64,000 nucleotides of DNA from Subtercola frigoramans. GTDB lineage: Bacteria; Actinomycetota; Actinomycetes; Actinomycetales; Microbacteriaceae. The stretch is from contig NZ_JAFBBU010000001.1 in the NCBI RefSeq assembly GCF_016907385.1, positions 1,054,001 to 1,118,000 on the forward strand, written 5' to 3'. How positions within the stretch are numbered: position 1 is the stretch's first letter; each line of letters opens with the position of its first letter. Positions 30,097 through 39,211 of this stretch are shown piece by piece. Under the pieces are notes generated by a model. It was not told the DNA's origin. It saw only the letters and a program-made list of their open reading frames with translations, and ran no database searches. The translations under genes and the position numbers were made by a program.

Positions 30097-31314
30097 ATGT
30101 CTTTTCTCACTCGGCGGGCCATCCTCGCTTCTCTTGTCACGGCAGTCGTCATCGCGGCGGTGGCCCATGTGTCGATGGTGCTCGCCTTCTTCGTTGCGAA
30201 GGCGTTCGAAGCCGGCGCGCTCCCCGTCATCAATGCTTTCTTCGTTCCCCAGACGCTTTTCACCCTGCTCTTCCTGTTCATCTTCGCGGTGGTCGGTGCC
30301 TTCAGAAGGTGGTACCTGGCGATCGCCGCAGGGCTGGTCTCCGGTGTGGCGGGTGCCTTCGTCGGCACGGGAATCCAGGTGCTCACCCAGGGCAACCCGC
30401 TGAACGGTGATGTCGTGAGCTACCTCATCGGCACGCTGGTGGGCATCAACCTCATCTTCGTCGTGGTCGTGGTTCTCGCATCCGCCACCATCGGCCGTCG
30501 TGTCTATGAGGGCATCGCGCGCGTGACGGTAGCCGTGCGGCGGGATCAGGGCGAGAAACGGATCGCGATCATCCGGCACCCGGCAGCCACCCTTGCCGAT
30601 GGCCAGGTGACGCACATCGAGAAGAGCGACATCGACCTCGAGCTCGCCACCACCCAGTGGCAGTCGTATGTGTCTGCGCTCGAGGGTGCCGGCTGGGTCA
30701 CCGTCGAGGTCGATCAGGCCGATCACCTTGCAGACTCGGTGTTCATCGAAGACGCGGTCGTGGTCTTCGGTGATGTCGCTGTCATCACTAGCCCGGGGAG
30801 TGAGCACCGGGTCGAAGAGACCGACGCGGCCGAAGTCACGGTCAGGGAGCTCGGCCTCAAAGTCGCGAGAATAGCGCAGCCGGGCACGCTCGACGGCGGC
30901 GACGTGCTCAAGGTCGGCACGACGGTGTACGTGGGCCGGAGCGGCCGTACCAACGCTGAGGGTATTCACCAATTGCGCCACATCGTCGCCTCGTTGGGCT
31001 ACTCGGTGGTCGCCGTTCCGCTGACCAAAGTGCTGCACCTGAAGAGCGCGGTGACGGCCCTGCCTGACGGCACGGTGATCGGCTACCTTCCGCTGGTGGA
31101 TGACCCGCAGATCTTCGACCGCTTCCTGAGTATGCCGGAGGAGGGCGGCGCGCACGTCGTGAAGCTCTCGGAAGACACCGTGCTGATGTCGGCTTCGGCG
31201 CCGAAGAGTGCTGAGCTCATCGAGAACCTCGGCTATCGGGTCATCTCCGTCGACATCAGCGAGTACGAGAAGCTGGAGGGCTGCGTGACCTGCCTTTCGG
31301 TGCGAGTTCGCTGA
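30097..31314 (+). CDS. Membrane-anchored dimethylargininase (DDAH) fusion
   Basis: 405 aa. Residues 1-135 hold four hydrophobic segments (ILASLVTAVVIAAVAHV; FFVPQTLFTLLFLFIFAVVGAF; LAIAAGLVSGVAGAFVG; LIGTLVGINLIFVVVVVLAS). From about 155 there is a DDAH/arginine deiminase-fold domain: DSVFIEDAVVVFGDVAVIT, PGTLDGGDVLKVG, LHLKSAVTALPDG (catalytic His region) and the C-terminal GCVTCLSVRVR with the nucleophilic Cys (C399). DDAHs hydrolyse methylated arginines to citrulline. The standalone enzyme is about 255 aa; the membrane part is the novelty. The true substrate could be another amidino compound. Confidence 0.82.
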   Translation: MSFLTRRAILASLVTAVVIAAVAHVSMVLAFFVAKAFEAGALPVINAFFVPQTLFTLLFLFIFAVVGAFRRWYLAIAAGLVSGVAGAFVGTGIQVLTQGNPLNGDVVSYLIGTLVGINLIFVVVVVLASATIGRRVYEGIARVTVAVRRDQGEKRIAIIRHPAATLADGQVTHIEKSDIDLELATTQWQSYVSALEGAGWVTVEVDQADHLADSVFIEDAVVVFGDVAVITSPGSEHRVEETDAAEVTVRELGLKVARIAQPGTLDGGDVLKVGTTVYVGRSGRTNAEGIHQLRHIVASLGYSVVAVPLTKVLHLKSAVTALPDGTVIGYLPLVDDPQIFDRFLSMPEEGGAHVVKLSEDTVLMSASAPKSAELIENLGYRVISVDISEYEKLEGCVTCLSVRVR

Positions 31315-31480
31315 CGCGACCCACCTCGGAAAGCGGCGAAGCCCGCGAGCGTGAGCCGACGGTGAGCTTGCAGGAGGCCAGAAGATTAGGTAGCCTGCAA
31401 GGCTGCCCAGAATCCTCTGCGCCCCACAATGGCGAAGCAGCCTGTCGTCACCACCACACCACACCGAGGACAACCCGTTC

Positions 31481-33313
31481 ATGCCTGCCTCACAAGGACA
31501 GTCGACTTTCCGCACCCTCCTGAGACTCCACGAGTACGCACGGCCCGCCATGCCGCGCATCTACACGGCCATGGTCGTGTCGCTGACGGCAAGCATCGTG
31601 GCACTCGTCATTCCGCAGGTGCTGCAGGTTCTGATCGATGGGCCACTCTCCGACGGTGATCCCTCAGAGATCTGGCCGGTCGTGTTGTTGATTCTCGGCC
31701 TCGGTGTGTTGGAGGCGGTTCTGATCGCCCTGCGCCGGGTGCTCGTGCTCACTCCGGGTACCCACGTCGAGGCGAGCATGCGGAACAGCCTCTATTCGCA
31801 CCTGCAGGATCTCCCGGTGTCGTTTCACGACCGGTGGCCGAGCGGCCAATTGCTCTCCCGTGCCGTCAGTGACCTGAACCTGATTCGCCGGTGGCTCTCA
31901 TTCGGCATCGTGATCCTGGTCGTCAACGTACTGACCATTGTGATCGGGTTCGCCGTGCTCATCAGTATCAACTGGGTGCTCGGGCTGATCTTCGTGGTCG
32001 CCTCGATCCCGGTGCTGGCGTACAGCTATGTGTTCGAAGGGCGTTATTCCGAAGCGGCGAGGCGCAGCCAGGACCAGGTCGGGGACCTTGCAACCTCGGT
32101 GGAGGAGTCTGTGCACGGGATCCGCGTGCTCAAGGCATTCGGCCGCGGTGGTTTCGCGCTCAAGAAGTTCGAGCGCCAGGCCGAAGAACTGCGCGGCACC
32201 GAGATCGAGAAGGCCAAAGCGGTCGCCAGTATCTGGTTGTGGTTGTTGCTCATTCCCGATGTGGCGTTCGCGGTCTGCCTCGTTGTCGGAGTATGGCTGG
32301 CGTCGACGGGGGCATCATCGGTCGGGCAGCTGGTGGCATTCTTCGCCACGGGCACGGTGTTGTTGTTCCCCGTCGAATCGATGGGCTACTTTCTGGCGAT
32401 GACGCTCGACGCCAAGACGGCGACAGCACGATTCTTCGACGTGCTCGATTCGGAGAACTCCATCACCGACCCGGAGGAACCGACGATCATCCCGAACCCC
32501 CGGGGCCAGTTGACTTTCGAGAACGTGCACTTCCGCTACCAGGATTCCCCGGCGGAGGTTCGCGACCTCATCGACGGCGTCGACCTGCGCATCGAGTCGG
32601 GCGAGACGATGGCGCTGGTGGGCCTGACCGGTTCGGGCAAGAGCACACTGACGGCACTGACGACCCGGCTCTACGACACGACAGGCGGAGCCGTGCTGCT
32701 CGATGGTGTCGATATCAGGGCGCTGACCCGTGCCGAGCTGCGCACGAACATCGCCATGGCATTCGAAGATGCGACGCTCTTCAGTGCCTCTGTGCGGGAG
32801 AACATCGTTCTCGGGCGCCCTGACGCCAACGACGCCGACGTGGCGGAGGCCATCCAGATCGCTCAGGCCAGCTTTGTCTACGATCTCCCACTGGGTCTGC
32901 AGACGCGTGTCGGCGAAGAGGGGCTGAGCCTCTCCGGAGGCCAGCGCCAACGTCTGGCACTGGCCAGAGCTATAGCCGCGCGGCCTCACGTCCTGGTGCT
33001 CGACGACCCCCTCTCAGCGCTTGACGTCGACACCGAGGCACTCGTCGAGGCTGCACTCAGACGGGTGCTGGCGACGACGACGGCCCTGATCGTGGCACAC
33101 CGACCGTCGACGGTGGCCCTGGCTGATCGGGTTGCGCTGTTGGAGCGTGGCAGGATCTCGGCCGTGGGCACTCACTCAGAGCTGCTCGCACGCAGTGAGC
33201 ACTACAGGTTTGTCATCTCAAGTTTCGACGAGGCTCCCACGGTGCTCCCCATGACCTCCGGTACCTCGGGTGACCTGTCGATCGAACTGGCGAACACGGA
33301 GGAGGGCAGATGA
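31481..33313 (+). CDS. ABC exporter half-transporter (second pair), degenerate site
   Basis: 610 aa: membrane domain about 20-320, ATPase about 350-590. Walker A is GLTGSGKST, the signature is LSGGQRQ, and Walker B is [10 protein letters not shown] with Asp instead of the catalytic Glu. The switch VAHRPST keeps His, unlike the degenerate half at 12665. It overlaps the next gene by 4 bases. A TAGCCT at 31392-31397 may be the -10. This is the second TM287/288-type heterodimer in the window; both pairs run degenerate-first. Confidence 0.92.
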   Translation: MPASQGQSTFRTLLRLHEYARPAMPRIYTAMVVSLTASIVALVIPQVLQVLIDGPLSDGDPSEIWPVVLLILGLGVLEAVLIALRRVLVLTPGTHVEASMRNSLYSHLQDLPVSFHDRWPSGQLLSRAVSDLNLIRRWLSFGIVILVVNVLTIVIGFAVLISINWVLGLIFVVASIPVLAYSYVFEGRYSEAARRSQDQVGDLATSVEESVHGIRVLKAFGRGGFALKKFERQAEELRGTEIEKAKAVASIWLWLLLIPDVAFAVCLVVGVWLASTGASSVGQLVAFFATGTVLLFPVESMGYFLAMTLDAKTATARFFDVLDSENSITDPEEPTIIPNPRGQLTFENVHFRYQDSPAEVRDLIDGVDLRIESGETMALVGLTGSGKSTLTALTTRLYDTTGGAVLLDGVDIRALTRAELRTNIAMAFEDATLFSASVRENIVLGRPDANDADVAEAIQIAQASFVYDLPLGLQTRVGEEGLSLSGGQRQRLALARAIAARPHVLVLDDPLSALDVDTEALVEAALRRVLATTTALIVAHRPSTVALADRVALLERGRISAVGTHSELLARSEHYRFVISSFDEAPTVLPMTSGTSGDLSIELANTEEGR

Positions 33314-35127
33314 GCGCCACCGCGAGCATCTCCGGAGTCGGCGGCGAAGAGCGCAACGACTTCACGAAAGTCGAGAGCCAGCAGATCCGCCAACGGTCGC
33401 TGCGCCTCCTCGGTTCTCTTCTGCGCCCTGAACGCCCGAGGCTCCTGCTGGGTCTCATCGTCGTCGTGGTCAGTACCGCGGCCCAGGTGGCCGGTCCCGC
33501 GCTCATCGCATACGGAATCGACAGCGGGCTGCCAGCTCTTCTGGCGAATGACTGGATGCCCATCGGCCTCGCCGGGGCCGCCTACATCCTGACGGGGGTC
33601 AGTGGCGCGCTGCTGATCTCGTGGTTCACGGTGTTGACGGCGCGAATCTCCCAGTCGATCCTGCTGGATCTGAGAAAGAGGGTCTTCGCGCAGACACAGC
33701 GGCTGAGCCTGGAATTTCACGAGAGCTACACGTCAGGGCGCATCATCTCGCGCCAGACCAGCGATCTCGACGCGATCCGCGAGCTGCTCGATTCGGGAAT
33801 CAACCAGCTGGTGCAGGGCCTGCTGTACATGCTCTTCATCGGGGTCGCCCTGTTCTCGCTCGACTGGACCAGCGGCATCATCCTGGTCTGCTCGCTCCTG
33901 CCGCTCGCAATTCTGACCCGCTGGTTCCAGGTGCGGTCGCAGAAGATGTTTCGTCTCACGCGCGTCGCCAGCGCCAAGTTGATCGTCAAATTCGTCGAGA
34001 CGATGACCGGAATCCGGGCGGTCAAAGCATTTCGCACAGAGAAGAGCAATGAGCGTGAATTCGGCGGACTCGTCGAGGAATATCGGGAATCCAATGCCCG
34101 GGTCATCCGGCTCTTCGGCATCTTCGATCCAGGGCTCGTGCTCATCGGCAACGTCACCGTCGCTGTCGTGCTCCTGGTGGGTGCGTTCCGCGTCATCGAC
34201 GGGCAGGTCGCCATCGGGGTTCTGCTGGCTGCTGTGCTGTACACGCGCCGATTCTTCGACCCGATGGAAGAAATGGCGATGTTCTACAATTCGTACCAGT
34301 CCGCGGCCGCGGCGCTGGAGAAGATCTCGGGTGTGCTCGACGAGACGCCGAGCGTGGCCGACCCCGTTTCACCCGTCGACCTCTGGGAATCGAAGGGCGA
34401 GATCGACTTCGTCGGGGTGGAGTTCTCCTATGACACCGGGCGGGTCGTCCTGCCCCGGTTCACCCTGCACATCCCCGCGGGCCAGACCATTGCGCTGGTC
34501 GGATCGACGGGGGCCGGAAAGTCGACCCTGGCGAAGCTGATTTCGAGGTTCTATGACCCGACAGCGGGAATCCTCGCTCTCGACGGAATCGACCTGCGCG
34601 AAGTGCACCCGAAAGACCTCAGGCGTGCCATCGTCATGGTGACCCAGGAGGCCTACCTCTTCTCGGGGAGTGTTGCAGAGAACATCGCCATCGGAAAACC
34701 AGGTGCGAGCCGCGACGAGATCGTGCGGGCGGCTGAAGCCGTCGGTGCCGACACCTTCATCACTGGTCTGCCGAACGGATACGAGACCGATGTGAACAAG
34801 CGAGGAGGACGGGTCTCAGCCGGTCAGCGGCAGCTCATCTCGTTTGCGAGGGCTTTCCTCGCGGACCCTGCCGTACTGATTCTCGACGAGGCGACTGCTT
34901 CACTCGACATCCCCAGTGAGCGCCTGGTTCAGGATGCCCTGCAGACGCTCCTCGCAGACCGCACGGCCATCATCATCGCCCACCGGCTCTCGACGGTTGC
35001 GATCGCCGACCGTGTGCTCGTCATGGAACATGGTCGAATTGTCGAAGACGGCACACCGGCAGACTTGATCGCGGGCACCGGGCGCTTCTCCCAGCTGCAC
35101 GCCTCGTGGCGCGAGTCTCTCGTCTAG
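33310..35127 (+). CDS. ABC exporter half-transporter (second pair), canonical site
   Basis: 605 aa. Six hydrophobic helices follow a ~45-residue soluble lead. The ATPase has [27 protein letters not shown] with the catalytic Glu, and IIAHRLST. It is the catalytic partner of the preceding gene, with which it is translationally coupled. The substrate is unknown; neighbours give no clue. Confidence 0.92.
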   Translation: MSATASISGVGGEERNDFTKVESQQIRQRSLRLLGSLLRPERPRLLLGLIVVVVSTAAQVAGPALIAYGIDSGLPALLANDWMPIGLAGAAYILTGVSGALLISWFTVLTARISQSILLDLRKRVFAQTQRLSLEFHESYTSGRIISRQTSDLDAIRELLDSGINQLVQGLLYMLFIGVALFSLDWTSGIILVCSLLPLAILTRWFQVRSQKMFRLTRVASAKLIVKFVETMTGIRAVKAFRTEKSNEREFGGLVEEYRESNARVIRLFGIFDPGLVLIGNVTVAVVLLVGAFRVIDGQVAIGVLLAAVLYTRRFFDPMEEMAMFYNSYQSAAAALEKISGVLDETPSVADPVSPVDLWESKGEIDFVGVEFSYDTGRVVLPRFTLHIPAGQTIALVGSTGAGKSTLAKLISRFYDPTAGILALDGIDLREVHPKDLRRAIVMVTQEAYLFSGSVAENIAIGKPGASRDEIVRAAEAVGADTFITGLPNGYETDVNKRGGRVSAGQRQLISFARAFLADPAVLILDEATASLDIPSERLVQDALQTLLADRTAIIIAHRLSTVAIADRVLVMEHGRIVEDGTPADLIAGTGRFSQLHASWRESLV

Positions 35128-35158
35128 AGCGGTGCGTTGAGCCCGCGAAGGCAGAGAA

Positions 35159-35566
35159 CTAGGGAGTCCAGGCGTAGACGTAGTTCGCTGGAGTGAAGAT
35201 GTGCCAGGCGCCCGAGCAGGTGACACCCTCGGCAGGCACGGTGGGAGGCCACCACGATTCGATGAGCTGGGGCAACTGCGCGCTCATGTCCGCGCTGCAG
35301 GGTTCACCGATAGGGGCCGGCGTCGTCACCGTGAAGGTCATGATGCTCGCGTGCTTGGTCTCGTCCGTCTTGATCCGGATCAGGGTGGCATCAGCCGGCA
35401 CCCAGTCGGGCAGCGCCACGTTCGAGGGTGCACCGGAGGCATCGGCCGGAGTGGCATAGATCGCGCCGGCAAATGGTGGCGCGACGACCTGCGCCACCGA
35501 GCACGCAGAGAGCAGGAGTGCGCTCACTGCAAGGATCGGCGCGGCGATGAGAATACGACGCTTCAC
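35159..35566 (-). CDS. Small putative lipoprotein
   Basis: 135 aa. A signal peptide with positive start (KRR), hydrophobic core and lipobox LLSAC (Cys22) indicates lipid anchoring on the outer face of the membrane. The mature part has four Cys (one lipidated, three later) and aromatic residues near the C-terminus; I recognise no family. The start is GTG with GGAGAAGC upstream. It converges on the ABC exporter. A TTAGACA stretch near 35582 may be its -10. Confidence 0.65.
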   Translation of the reverse strand: MKRRILIAAPILAVSALLLSACSVAQVVAPPFAGAIYATPADASGAPSNVALPDWVPADATLIRIKTDETKHASIMTFTVTTPAPIGEPCSADMSAQLPQLIESWWPPTVPAEGVTCSGAWHIFTPANYVYAWTP

Positions 35567-35670
35567 AGCTTCTCCGTCGATTGTCTAAGTGGTGAGAGGG
35601 GGTCCAGTGGCGCTTCGTAGTGCAGCGTCACTCTGCCACAGCGTAGCTGAAGCGTTTGAGCGAACGACTG

Positions 35671-36123
35671 TTACAGCGTGAGGGCGGCGATGGTCTCGCC
35701 GAACTGGGTCTCGCCGATCGGTTCGAAGCCTACGGCGAGAAAGAACGCCTCCGGGCCGTCTTCGCCGGGCTCGAACATGACGGTCAGCCTGTCGAATCCC
35801 CTCGAGCGCGCCTCCTCGGCCAGCGCGACGACGGCGAAGCGGCCAATACCACGACCCTGAGCGCTTGCGGCCACGTTCATTCGCCAGATGCAGCCGCGGA
35901 ATTCATCGTGTGGGCTGTCGGGATCGAAGTTGCCCATGATGAATCCGACGACTTCGTCACCGTCGAGAACGACCCGGGGCCACGCCGTCGACGGATTGAC
36001 GTACGCTTCGGCGATGGAATGCGAGACCGGAGCCACGAACTGTTCCTGCCCGGGCTTGAGCGTCAGTGTGTTTGCGGCGACGATATTGGTCGCAGACAGC
36101 TCTTCAAGTCTCAAGTCACTCAT
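35671..36123 (-). CDS. GNAT-family N-acetyltransferase
   Basis: 150 aa. The acetyl-CoA loop QGRGIGRFAVVALAEEARSRG (about residues 93-112) fits the Q/R-x-x-G-x-G/A motif of GNAT enzymes. The N-terminal beta strands (LRLEELSATNIVAANTLTLK) and DEVVGFIMGNF also fit. The C-terminus reads GEDGPEAFFLAVGFEPIGE, similar to SpeG/phosphinothricin-type acetyltransferases; the substrate is not determined. It is divergent from icd, and its ATG is preceded at six bases by TAGCCT, a leaderless arrangement. Confidence 0.85.
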   Translation of the reverse strand: MSDLRLEELSATNIVAANTLTLKPGQEQFVAPVSHSIAEAYVNPSTAWPRVVLDGDEVVGFIMGNFDPDSPHDEFRGCIWRMNVAASAQGRGIGRFAVVALAEEARSRGFDRLTVMFEPGEDGPEAFFLAVGFEPIGETQFGETIAALTL

Positions 36124-36129
36124 GGTGCA

Positions 36130-36135
36130 AGGCTA
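36130..36135 (-). promoter_or_regulatory. -10 element of leaderless GNAT gene
   Basis: On the minus strand TAGCCT lies six bases before the ATG at 36123. No ribosome-binding site is seen. Confidence 0.5.
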
Positions 36136-36205
36136 ACGGGATGCGCATCGACGCGCCAGACGTGCCCGGCAGGCCCCTGCGTTTCTGCGGGAATCGTGGG
36201 CCAAA

Positions 36206-36227
36206 CTGTCTCGACATCGAGATACAT
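36206..36227. promoter_or_regulatory. TCA-gene palindrome upstream of icd
   Basis: A near-palindrome with core TGTCTCGACATCGAGA and flank TACAT, sharing 18 of 22 bases with the site at 23504-23525. It ends 11 bases before TAGGCT (36239-36244), so it covers the -35 area and could repress or activate icd. Confidence 0.6.
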
Positions 36228-36238
36228 CTGAAACCGGG

Positions 36239-36244
36239 TAGGCT
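36239..36244 (+). promoter_or_regulatory. Candidate -10 element of icd
   Basis: TAGGCT in GGGTAGGCT, as upstream of sucC. The predicted leader is about 48 bases and carries the AAGGAG ribosome-binding site at 36287-36292. Confidence 0.45.
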
Positions 36245-36298
36245 GTTCCTTGGCTTAGTTTCGTCAGCACAGGCTGACCATGCGGGTAAGGAGTTTGA

Positions 36299-37519
36299 AT
36301 GTCCAAGATTCATGTAGAGGGTACGGTCGTCGAACTCGATGGCGACGAGATGACGAGGATCATCTGGCAGTCGATCAAAGACACGCTGATTTATCCCTAC
36401 CTCGACATCAACCTGGAATACTACGACCTCGGCATCGAACACCGCGACGAGACCAACGACCAGGTCACCATCGATGCTGCCCACGCGATTCAGAAACACG
36501 GCGTCGGCGTGAAGTGCGCCACGATCACTCCCGATGAAGCCCGCGTGGAGGAATTCGGCCTCAAGAAGATGTGGAAGAGCCCGAACGGCACGATCCGAAA
36601 CATCCTGGGTGGAACCATCTTCCGTGAGCCCATCATCATTTCGAACATCCCCCGTCTCGTACCTGGCTGGAACAAACCGATCATCGTCGGCCGCCACGCG
36701 TTCGGCGACCAGTACAAGGCCACCGACTTCCGGTTCGAGGGCAAGGGTACGCTGACCATCTCCTTCCAGCCTGAGGAAGGCAGCGATGCCGAAGCCCAGT
36801 CCTTCGAGGTGTTCCAGTCTCCCGGGTCTGGTGTCGCCATGGCGATGTACAACCTGGATGACTCGATCCGTGACTTCGCCCGCGCGTCATTGAGCTACGG
36901 CCTGAACCGCAAGTATCCTGTGTACCTGTCGACCAAGAACACGATCCTGAAGGCCTACGACGGCCGGTTCAAGGATCTCTTCCAGGAGGTTTTCGACGAG
37001 GAGTTCGCAGCGGCCTTTGCCGAGGCCGGAATCACCTACGAGCACCGGTTGATCGATGACATGGTCGCCGCCGCTCTCAAGTGGGAGGGTGGCTACGTCT
37101 GGGCAGCCAAGAACTACGACGGCGATGTGCAGAGCGACACCGTGGCACAGGGCTTCGGTTCATTGGGCCTCATGACGAGCGTTCTGTTCACGCCAGACGG
37201 AAAGACCGTCGAGGCAGAGGCTGCGCACGGCACTGTCACGCGTCACTATCGCCAGCACCAGGCCGGCAAGCCCACCTCCACCAACCCGATCGCGTCGATC
37301 TACGCGTGGACCCGTGGGCTCGCCCACCGCGGAAAACTCGACAGCAATGCGGAGCTCATCGCGTTCGCCGACACGCTGGAAGACGTCGTGATCAAAACCG
37401 TCGAGTCTGGCGCAATGACCAAGGACCTCGCCCTGTTGGTCGGCCCTGAGCAGCCGTACCAGACCACCGAGGAGTTCCTCGCGACTCTGACAGAGAACCT
37501 GAAGACGCGCTTGGCGTGA
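36299..37519 (+). CDS. icd: Isocitrate dehydrogenase (NADP+)
   Basis: Oxidatively decarboxylates isocitrate to 2-oxoglutarate. The 406-aa length and motifs ([18 protein letters not shown] at the start; [19 protein letters not shown] for isocitrate binding; [27 protein letters not shown] for metal; [26 protein letters not shown] for NADP) identify the eukaryote-like homodimeric IDH class. An AAGGAG ribosome-binding site precedes the ATG. A palindrome shared with sucC lies upstream, and a terminator hairpin follows. Confidence 0.97.
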   Translation: MSKIHVEGTVVELDGDEMTRIIWQSIKDTLIYPYLDINLEYYDLGIEHRDETNDQVTIDAAHAIQKHGVGVKCATITPDEARVEEFGLKKMWKSPNGTIRNILGGTIFREPIIISNIPRLVPGWNKPIIVGRHAFGDQYKATDFRFEGKGTLTISFQPEEGSDAEAQSFEVFQSPGSGVAMAMYNLDDSIRDFARASLSYGLNRKYPVYLSTKNTILKAYDGRFKDLFQEVFDEEFAAAFAEAGITYEHRLIDDMVAAALKWEGGYVWAAKNYDGDVQSDTVAQGFGSLGLMTSVLFTPDGKTVEAEAAHGTVTRHYRQHQAGKPTSTNPIASIYAWTRGLAHRGKLDSNAELIAFADTLEDVVIKTVESGAMTKDLALLVGPEQPYQTTEEFLATLTENLKTRLA

Positions 37520-37555
37520 TCGTCTGATCGACCCGAATCAGTCGGGCCGGGTTCA

Positions 37556-37598
37556 GAGAACGGCATCCTTCCTCTCGTCGAGGTGGGGTGCCGTTCTC
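37556..37598. terminator. Terminator between icd and nagA (convergent)
   Basis: A perfect 10-bp stem, GAGAACGGCA (37556-37565) and TGCCGTTCTC (37589-37598), lies between the two convergent genes, so it can serve both. There is no long U-run. Confidence 0.65.
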
Positions 37599-37615
37599 CG
37601 TTGATCGGAGGTTGC

Positions 37616-38674
37616 TCAGACCATGGAGCCGGCCGCCCAGACCTGTTCCACATTCCATCCAGCATCGAGCAGCACCGCGTCTGCAGCGAAGCCGGGGGCA
37701 AGATAGCCGAGCGTGTCGTCGAGCTTCAGCGCCCTGGCCGGAGACGCTGTAACCGCGCGAACGGCGAGTACCGGGTCGACACCAGAGTCGAAGATCGCCG
37801 ATCGCAGTGCCGCGTCCTGCGTGAGCGAAGAACCGGGTGTCGACATCGCGTCGGTGACCAGCACGATTCTCTGGGGGGCGGCGTAGAAGGCGATCCGTGC
37901 GACCTCGGCGTGGACGTGTACCCCGTCGAGTACGAGTTCGAGTGCAACCCTCGGGTCGACGAGTGCCGCCGTCACTGGTCCCGGTTCCCGGTGCCCGATG
38001 CCCGGCATCGCGTCGAATGCATGCGTGAGGAGGCTGGCACCATGATCGAATGCCTCGCGGGCGAGGTCGAAATCGGCTTCGGTGTGACCGATTGCCACGA
38101 CCACGTCGGCATCGACCAGCTGGTCGATGACCTCCAGCGCACCAGGCAATTCGGGTGCGATCGTGACTTGCCTGAGGTTCCCTCTCGCCGCATCCACAAG
38201 ACCTGCGACCTCGTCGCGGTCAGGTGTTGTGAGGAACTCTGCGTTGTGCGCACCGCGTCGCGAGGGCGCCAGATACGGGCCTTCGAGGTGCGACCCGAGA
38301 ACCAGCGGGTCTGACTCGGCCAGCGTGGCGATGAGCGCGAGGTTGACGGCCAGCGATTCGCTGGTGTTCGACACGAGACTCACAACGGACCGGGTCGTTC
38401 CTTGGGCGCGGTGCACCGCTAGAGCTGCCGAGATTCCGTCGGCGTCGCGATCGAAGGCGTGGCCTCCGCCCCCGTGGCTGTGCACATCGATGAATCCCGG
38501 TGTCAGCCATCTGCCGCGTGCATTGACCACTTCAGCGTTCGCAGCCGTCGCCCAGCCATGCCAGCCAGTGCCGACACCGGCGGCCGCAATCGTGGTTCCC
38601 GTGAAGGCCACCCAGAAGTCCTCGAGTTGCCCATCGGCGTCGACCTTGGTGGCGCTGTGGATGACGACGGTCAT
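37616..38674 (-). CDS. nagA: N-acetylglucosamine-6-phosphate deacetylase
   Basis: Removes acetyl from GlcNAc-6-phosphate in amino-sugar or cell-wall recycling. Metal and substrate residues are in PGFIDVHSHGGGGHAF, GSHLEGPYLAPSRRGAH, VVAIGHTEADF, THAFDAMPGIGHREPG and LVTDAMSTPG (catalytic Asp), all in the normal order. The ATG at 38674 gives 352 aa, slightly short but typical of actinobacteria, and it overlaps the DUF2568 gene by 4 bases. nagB and a GlcNAc transporter are not in the window. Confidence 0.92.
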   Translation of the reverse strand: MTVVIHSATKVDADGQLEDFWVAFTGTTIAAAGVGTGWHGWATAANAEVVNARGRWLTPGFIDVHSHGGGGHAFDRDADGISAALAVHRAQGTTRSVVSLVSNTSESLAVNLALIATLAESDPLVLGSHLEGPYLAPSRRGAHNAEFLTTPDRDEVAGLVDAARGNLRQVTIAPELPGALEVIDQLVDADVVVAIGHTEADFDLAREAFDHGASLLTHAFDAMPGIGHREPGPVTAALVDPRVALELVLDGVHVHAEVARIAFYAAPQRIVLVTDAMSTPGSSLTQDAALRSAIFDSGVDPVLAVRAVTASPARALKLDDTLGYLAPGFAADAVLLDAGWNVEQVWAAGSMV

Positions 38675-39030
38675 GCGAATTCCTTGCGGCCGGAGATGAC
38701 GCCACTCACCACAGCCACCAGACCGAAGACGAGGGCGACGAGCCACTGGCCCATGACCAGCCACGCCAGCGCGCCAGAACCCATGATGACGATCTCAACG
38801 AGGGCCTTGCCGAACGGATCGAGGCTGAATACAGCTCGGGGTGAGCGGAACAGGCCCCAGAGCACGATCGCGAACAGGGGAGCACCGATACCGAATACCC
38901 AGTTGAACACGGGAGGAGGCCACGCGAGGAATCCCCACAATCCGATCGAGAAGAACGCGAAGAGTTCGAGCAACAGCCGCAGAATATCGTTCGGCCCGAT
39001 GCGAACTGGCCCTGAAGGTTCGGTATTCAC
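38671..39030 (-). CDS. DUF2568 small membrane protein
   Basis: 119 aa with four hydrophobic segments and the DUF2568/YrdB-like pattern (LRLLLELFAFFSIGLWGF, then VFNWVFGIGAPLFAIVLWGLFRSPRA). Function is unknown. The GTG start has TAGCAT seven bases upstream, a leaderless geometry. It is first gene of a two-gene unit with nagA. Confidence 0.75.
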   Translation of the reverse strand: MNTEPSGPVRIGPNDILRLLLELFAFFSIGLWGFLAWPPPVFNWVFGIGAPLFAIVLWGLFRSPRAVFSLDPFGKALVEIVIMGSGALAWLVMGQWLVALVFGLVAVVSGVISGRKEFA

Positions 39031-39093
39031 GCCTGCAATGCTACTGCCGCACTGTGACCCGCCGACGCACGGAACGGTACTGGCGATACCGGG

Positions 39094-39185
39094 CGTTCTC
39101 CTCAGAACGCAGGGTACAATTGATCTTGGCTGGCGGGTATCGCTTCAGCCCCGGGCACGAACGTTTGAGATTTGGCCTGCCAAAT
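39094..39185. promoter_or_regulatory. Palindrome-flanked promoter of the MFS gene
   Basis: TACAAT (39115-39120) is a good -10. The palindrome CGTTCT/AGAACG (39094-39109) overlaps the -35 area, and ATTTGGC-CT-GCCAAAT (39170-39185) lies in the leader, 26 bases before the GTG. Together they suggest regulator binding; no regulator gene is adjacent. Confidence 0.45.
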
Positions 39186-39211
39186 ACGCCTGTGAGAAGT
39201 GGTCTTTTCTC

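Noticed and set aside
38459..39211. Long N-terminal extension of the MFS gene
   Set aside because: It runs antisense over nagA and DUF2568 and has no similarity to transporters; GTG 39212 begins the membrane domain.
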